44,423 nt of DNA, from NCBI GenBank assembly GCA_004557075.1, contig SFEX01000016.1, forward strand, positions 1-44,423, read 5' to 3'. Below, piece after piece: positions 42,642 to 44,423 of the stretch; position 1 is the stretch's first letter; the number at the start of each line of letters is the position of its first letter. A program made the translations under genes and the position numbers. This DNA comes from Clostridiales bacterium (GTDB lineage Bacteria; Bacillota; Clostridia; Oscillospirales; Oscillospiraceae). The notes below the pieces were generated by a model. The model saw only the letters and a program-made list of their open reading frames with translations. It made no database searches and was not told the origin of the DNA.

Positions 42642-43651
42642 AAGCGAAAAACAGTATAGTACCGGTTTTCGTGCCCCACCTGGGCTGTCCGAACGACTGC
42701 GTGTTCTGCAATCAGCGCAGAATATCCGGCCATGTATCGCCCGCGGACGCGGAAACCGTCAAAAACGCAATAGAGCAAGCCGCCGCCTTGACCCCTCCGG
42801 GGACAAAGCGGCAATTGGCGTTTTATGGAGGCAGCTTCACGGCCATCCCGGCAGGGCAGCAGATAGAGCTTTTTGAGGCGGCAGCGCCGTATCTTGCCGA
42901 CGGAACCATAAGCTCCATCCGCCTTTCGACAAGGCCCGACGCAATAGACGGCGCGGTGCTCGCGAGGCTTAAAAAGTACGGGGTCACCGTCGTCGAGCTG
43001 GGCGCGCAGTCGATGTGCGACGAGGTGCTGCTGCTGAGTGGCAGAGGCCATACGGCGGGCGATGTCGAGGAAGCGTCGCATCTTGTAAAAGCCGCAGGCT
43101 TCGGGCTGATTTTGCAGATGATGACGGGGCTTCCGGGCGATACCGACGAGCGAAGCCTTGAGACGGCGCGGCGCATAATCGCGCTGAGGCCGGACGGCGT
43201 GCGCGTATATCCCACGGTCATCGTGCGCGATACGGCTCTGTACGATCTCTGGAAGGCGGGAAGATATACCGAGCACACGGTCGAGGACGCTGTGCGCGTG
43301 TGCGCGAAGATAGCGCAGGAGTTTGACGATGCGAATATTCCGATAATCCGCATGGGTCTTAATCCGACTGAGGATCTCTCCGGCGGGGATGCTGTCGGCG
43401 GGGCGTATCACCCTGCGCTGGGCGAGCTTGTGCGCTCAAGGATGATGCTCAATAAGGCGCTGGAGCTGCTCGGCTCAGTGCCCGATGGCAGCAGCGTCGT
43501 TTTGGGCGTCAACAAATCGGACGTGTCAAAAATGGTCGGGCAGCACCGTTGCAACATAAACGCTATGAAAACGCAGCTCGGCCTGAAATCCGTCAAAATT
43601 CGTGAAGCAGATGTAAAAACCGGCGAGATCAGCGTTATTAGTGTTGATTAA
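42638..43651 (+). CDS. Elp3-like radical SAM protein
   Basis: This 337-residue protein has the radical SAM cluster site Cys17-x3-Cys21-x2-Cys24 (GCPNDCVFCNQ), the SAM-binding GGSFTAIP, and QMMTGLPGDTDE, as in the Elp3/YtqA relatives. It lacks the GNAT acetyltransferase domain of true Elp3. Members of this group are found between rnc and smc in Clostridia. The gene overlaps rnc by 4 bases. Its substrate is unknown. Confidence 0.9.
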   Translation: MKAKNSIVPVFVPHLGCPNDCVFCNQRRISGHVSPADAETVKNAIEQAAALTPPGTKRQLAFYGGSFTAIPAGQQIELFEAAAPYLADGTISSIRLSTRPDAIDGAVLARLKKYGVTVVELGAQSMCDEVLLLSGRGHTAGDVEEASHLVKAAGFGLILQMMTGLPGDTDERSLETARRIIALRPDGVRVYPTVIVRDTALYDLWKAGRYTEHTVEDAVRVCAKIAQEFDDANIPIIRMGLNPTEDLSGGDAVGGAYHPALGELVRSRMMLNKALELLGSVPDGSSVVLGVNKSDVSKMVGQHRCNINAMKTQLGLKSVKIREADVKTGEISVISVD

Positions 43652-43733
43652 CTGTAAGGAAAATCAAATGGATGATTACTCTATGATGAGTATAAGGTTC
43701 AATAAGCCAGTTGGTACAGTATGATTTAATTGC

Positions 43734-43762
43734 TTGAAATGACAGAACCCTCGTGGTATAAT
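43734..43762 (+). promoter_or_regulatory. Promoter before the interrupted smc start
   Basis: TTGAAA (43734-43739), 17 bases, TATAAT (43757-43762). It lies about 90 bases before the ATG at 43854. Confidence 0.65.
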
Positions 43763-43853
43763 AAAATGTCATGTTGGATTCTTGAAAAAGTAGCAACTTT
43801 GGAAGCATTGAAAAATCAAGATTTATGATGTTATAAGGAGATATACGACATAC

Positions 43854-43880
43854 ATGTATCTCAAAGCACTCGAACTGTAA
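43854..43880 (+). pseudogene. smc: First eight codons of smc, then a stop
   Basis: ATG at 43854 gives MYLKALEL and then TAA. The opening MYLK-LEL is the usual start of Clostridia SMC proteins (normally continuing QGFKSF), and the position after rnc and the radical SAM gene is where smc normally lies. AAGGAG lies 13 bases upstream and a promoter before that. A short trace of FKSF-like sequence (AAATTCATTTGAC) follows the stop. The rest of smc is not present in the window. A chance match is possible with so few residues. Confidence 0.45.
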
Positions 43881-44006
43881 AAATTCATTTGACGGATTAA
43901 AAAATGTAGCAATATCAATGCTTTGCAGCATTACCTGCTGATGAATTATTGAAGTTTTACACCACTTTTACACCATTTGGCCAAGGAACCCAATATGGAT
44001 AATAAC

Positions 44007-44040
44007 GAGAAGGTTGCCTGATAATCGAGGAGACCTTCTC
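44007..44040 (+). repeat. Imperfect hairpin in the AT-rich segment
   Basis: Arms GAGAAGGT and ACCTTCTC (8 bp) with a partly paired 18-base interior. There is no long T run, so a terminator role is uncertain. Confidence 0.4.
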
Positions 44041-44173
44041 TTGATACATATTAATTCTTTACCAGACGAGCTAAGATGACACGTAAGGCGATTTACAAAA
44101 ATGGTAGTGATAACACCATATAGCCAATAACATATACGCTTACACAGGCACTTATTACTAAATAACAAGAACG

Positions 44174-44202
44174 AGCGGAGCACATATGTGCTCCGCTTTT
44201 TT
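44174..44202 (+). terminator. Rho-independent terminator in the AT-rich segment
   Basis: A perfect 24-bp palindrome (arms AGCGGAGCACAT/ATGTGCTCCGCT) is followed by six T. No gene that it would terminate is recognisable in the window. Confidence 0.75.
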
Positions 44203-44423
44203 AGTTTTGCCGTATTTTCAAATAAAATAGCATTAAAATAACATTCTTGGTGAATTATAAAACGATTGTAGACAAAAAGCTTATTATTGTTTATATTGGT
44301 AGATAAGACACGGAAAAAATACTAATATAAGTCCAATGGTATGAAGTCAAGTAGGTGATGCAAGAAAAACTTAAAGGGAAATCAAGCAAAAGCACCATAT
44401 AGGAGGCAAAAAGGCAACAGCAA

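Larger units (their letters stand above)
43881..44423. other. AT-rich segment without a supportable gene
   Basis: Base composition drops from the GC-rich coding bias to clearly AT-rich after about 43655. Only short frames exist, and none has both a ribosome site and family resemblance. A direct repeat TTTTACACCA occurs twice near 43955-43976. The window ends with AGGAGG at 44401-44406, which suggests that a gene begins just beyond. A 14-residue frame at 44357-44401 lies directly before that site. Confidence 0.5.

Noticed and set aside
43670..43830. Short frames MDDYSMMS... (18 codons) and MTEPSWYN... (28 codons) after the radical SAM gene
   Set aside because: Both are very short, the second spans the predicted promoter, and neither resembles a known protein.
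43638..44183. Minus-strand frames of 97 and 71 codons in the last 800 bases
   Set aside because: They lack ribosome sites and family patterns, and they overlap a terminator palindrome and the promoter before the smc-like start.
1..44423. CRISPR array or complete insertion sequence
   Set aside because: I saw no regularly spaced repeat-spacer pattern and no transposase or integrase frame.

Overview
The window looks like a chromosomal segment of a gut-type Clostridia, most probably Oscillospirales. The reasons are the Firmicutes-style gene set and gene order (rnc next to radical SAM, dprA-topA-trmFO, plsX), strong AGGAGG ribosome sites, a moderately GC-rich coding bias, SLH-domain surface proteins, and hairpin-rich intergenic repeats. 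The assignment is inferred from gene content and was not tested by any search.

Left part (1-9.5 kb). There is a small DUF6809-like gene, then an SPFH membrane protein with a ribbon-helix-helix partner. Next come a PhzF-family isomerase and a MocR-type regulator whose promoters carry the same palindrome, followed by an SLH surface protein. A TetR regulator then precedes a two-subunit 2-hydroxyacyl-CoA dehydratase and a tiny membrane protein. TetR and the dehydratase share one operator sequence. A 245-bp hairpin-rich repeat closes this part.

Surface-polymer locus (9.5-18.2 kb). Two divergent operons face away from about 13.3 kb. The minus-strand operon encodes a choline-phosphate-type module: two LicC-like nucleotidyltransferases (one fused to a DNA-binding domain), a LicA-like kinase and a LicB-like permease. 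The plus-strand operon encodes a CPBP membrane protease, a CDP-glycerol glycerophosphotransferase-type enzyme, and a 924-residue fusion of a YidC/Oxa1 domain to an LtaS/sulfatase-like extracytoplasmic domain. Together they look like a system that imports and activates an amino-alcohol such as choline and builds a teichoic-acid-like polymer. This locus is the most interesting part of the window.

Middle (18.2-35.4 kb). A repeat element and a tRNA-Leu(GAG) gene are followed by a GT-C type membrane glycosyltransferase, then rpoB and rpoC on their own promoter. After these come a small membrane protein, a GH2 glycosidase divergent from a HAD phosphatase, an LRR/SLH surface protein, a phosphodiester-glycosidase-domain protein and a prohibitin-like SPFH protein.

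Right part (35.4-43.7 kb). One long plus-strand housekeeping operon runs TrmH-type RNA methyltransferase, dprA, topA, trmFO, plsX, rnc, radical SAM. Where smc would be expected there is only its first eight codons with a promoter. These are followed by a stop and AT-rich sequence with no convincing gene to the window end, which suggests that smc has been interrupted.
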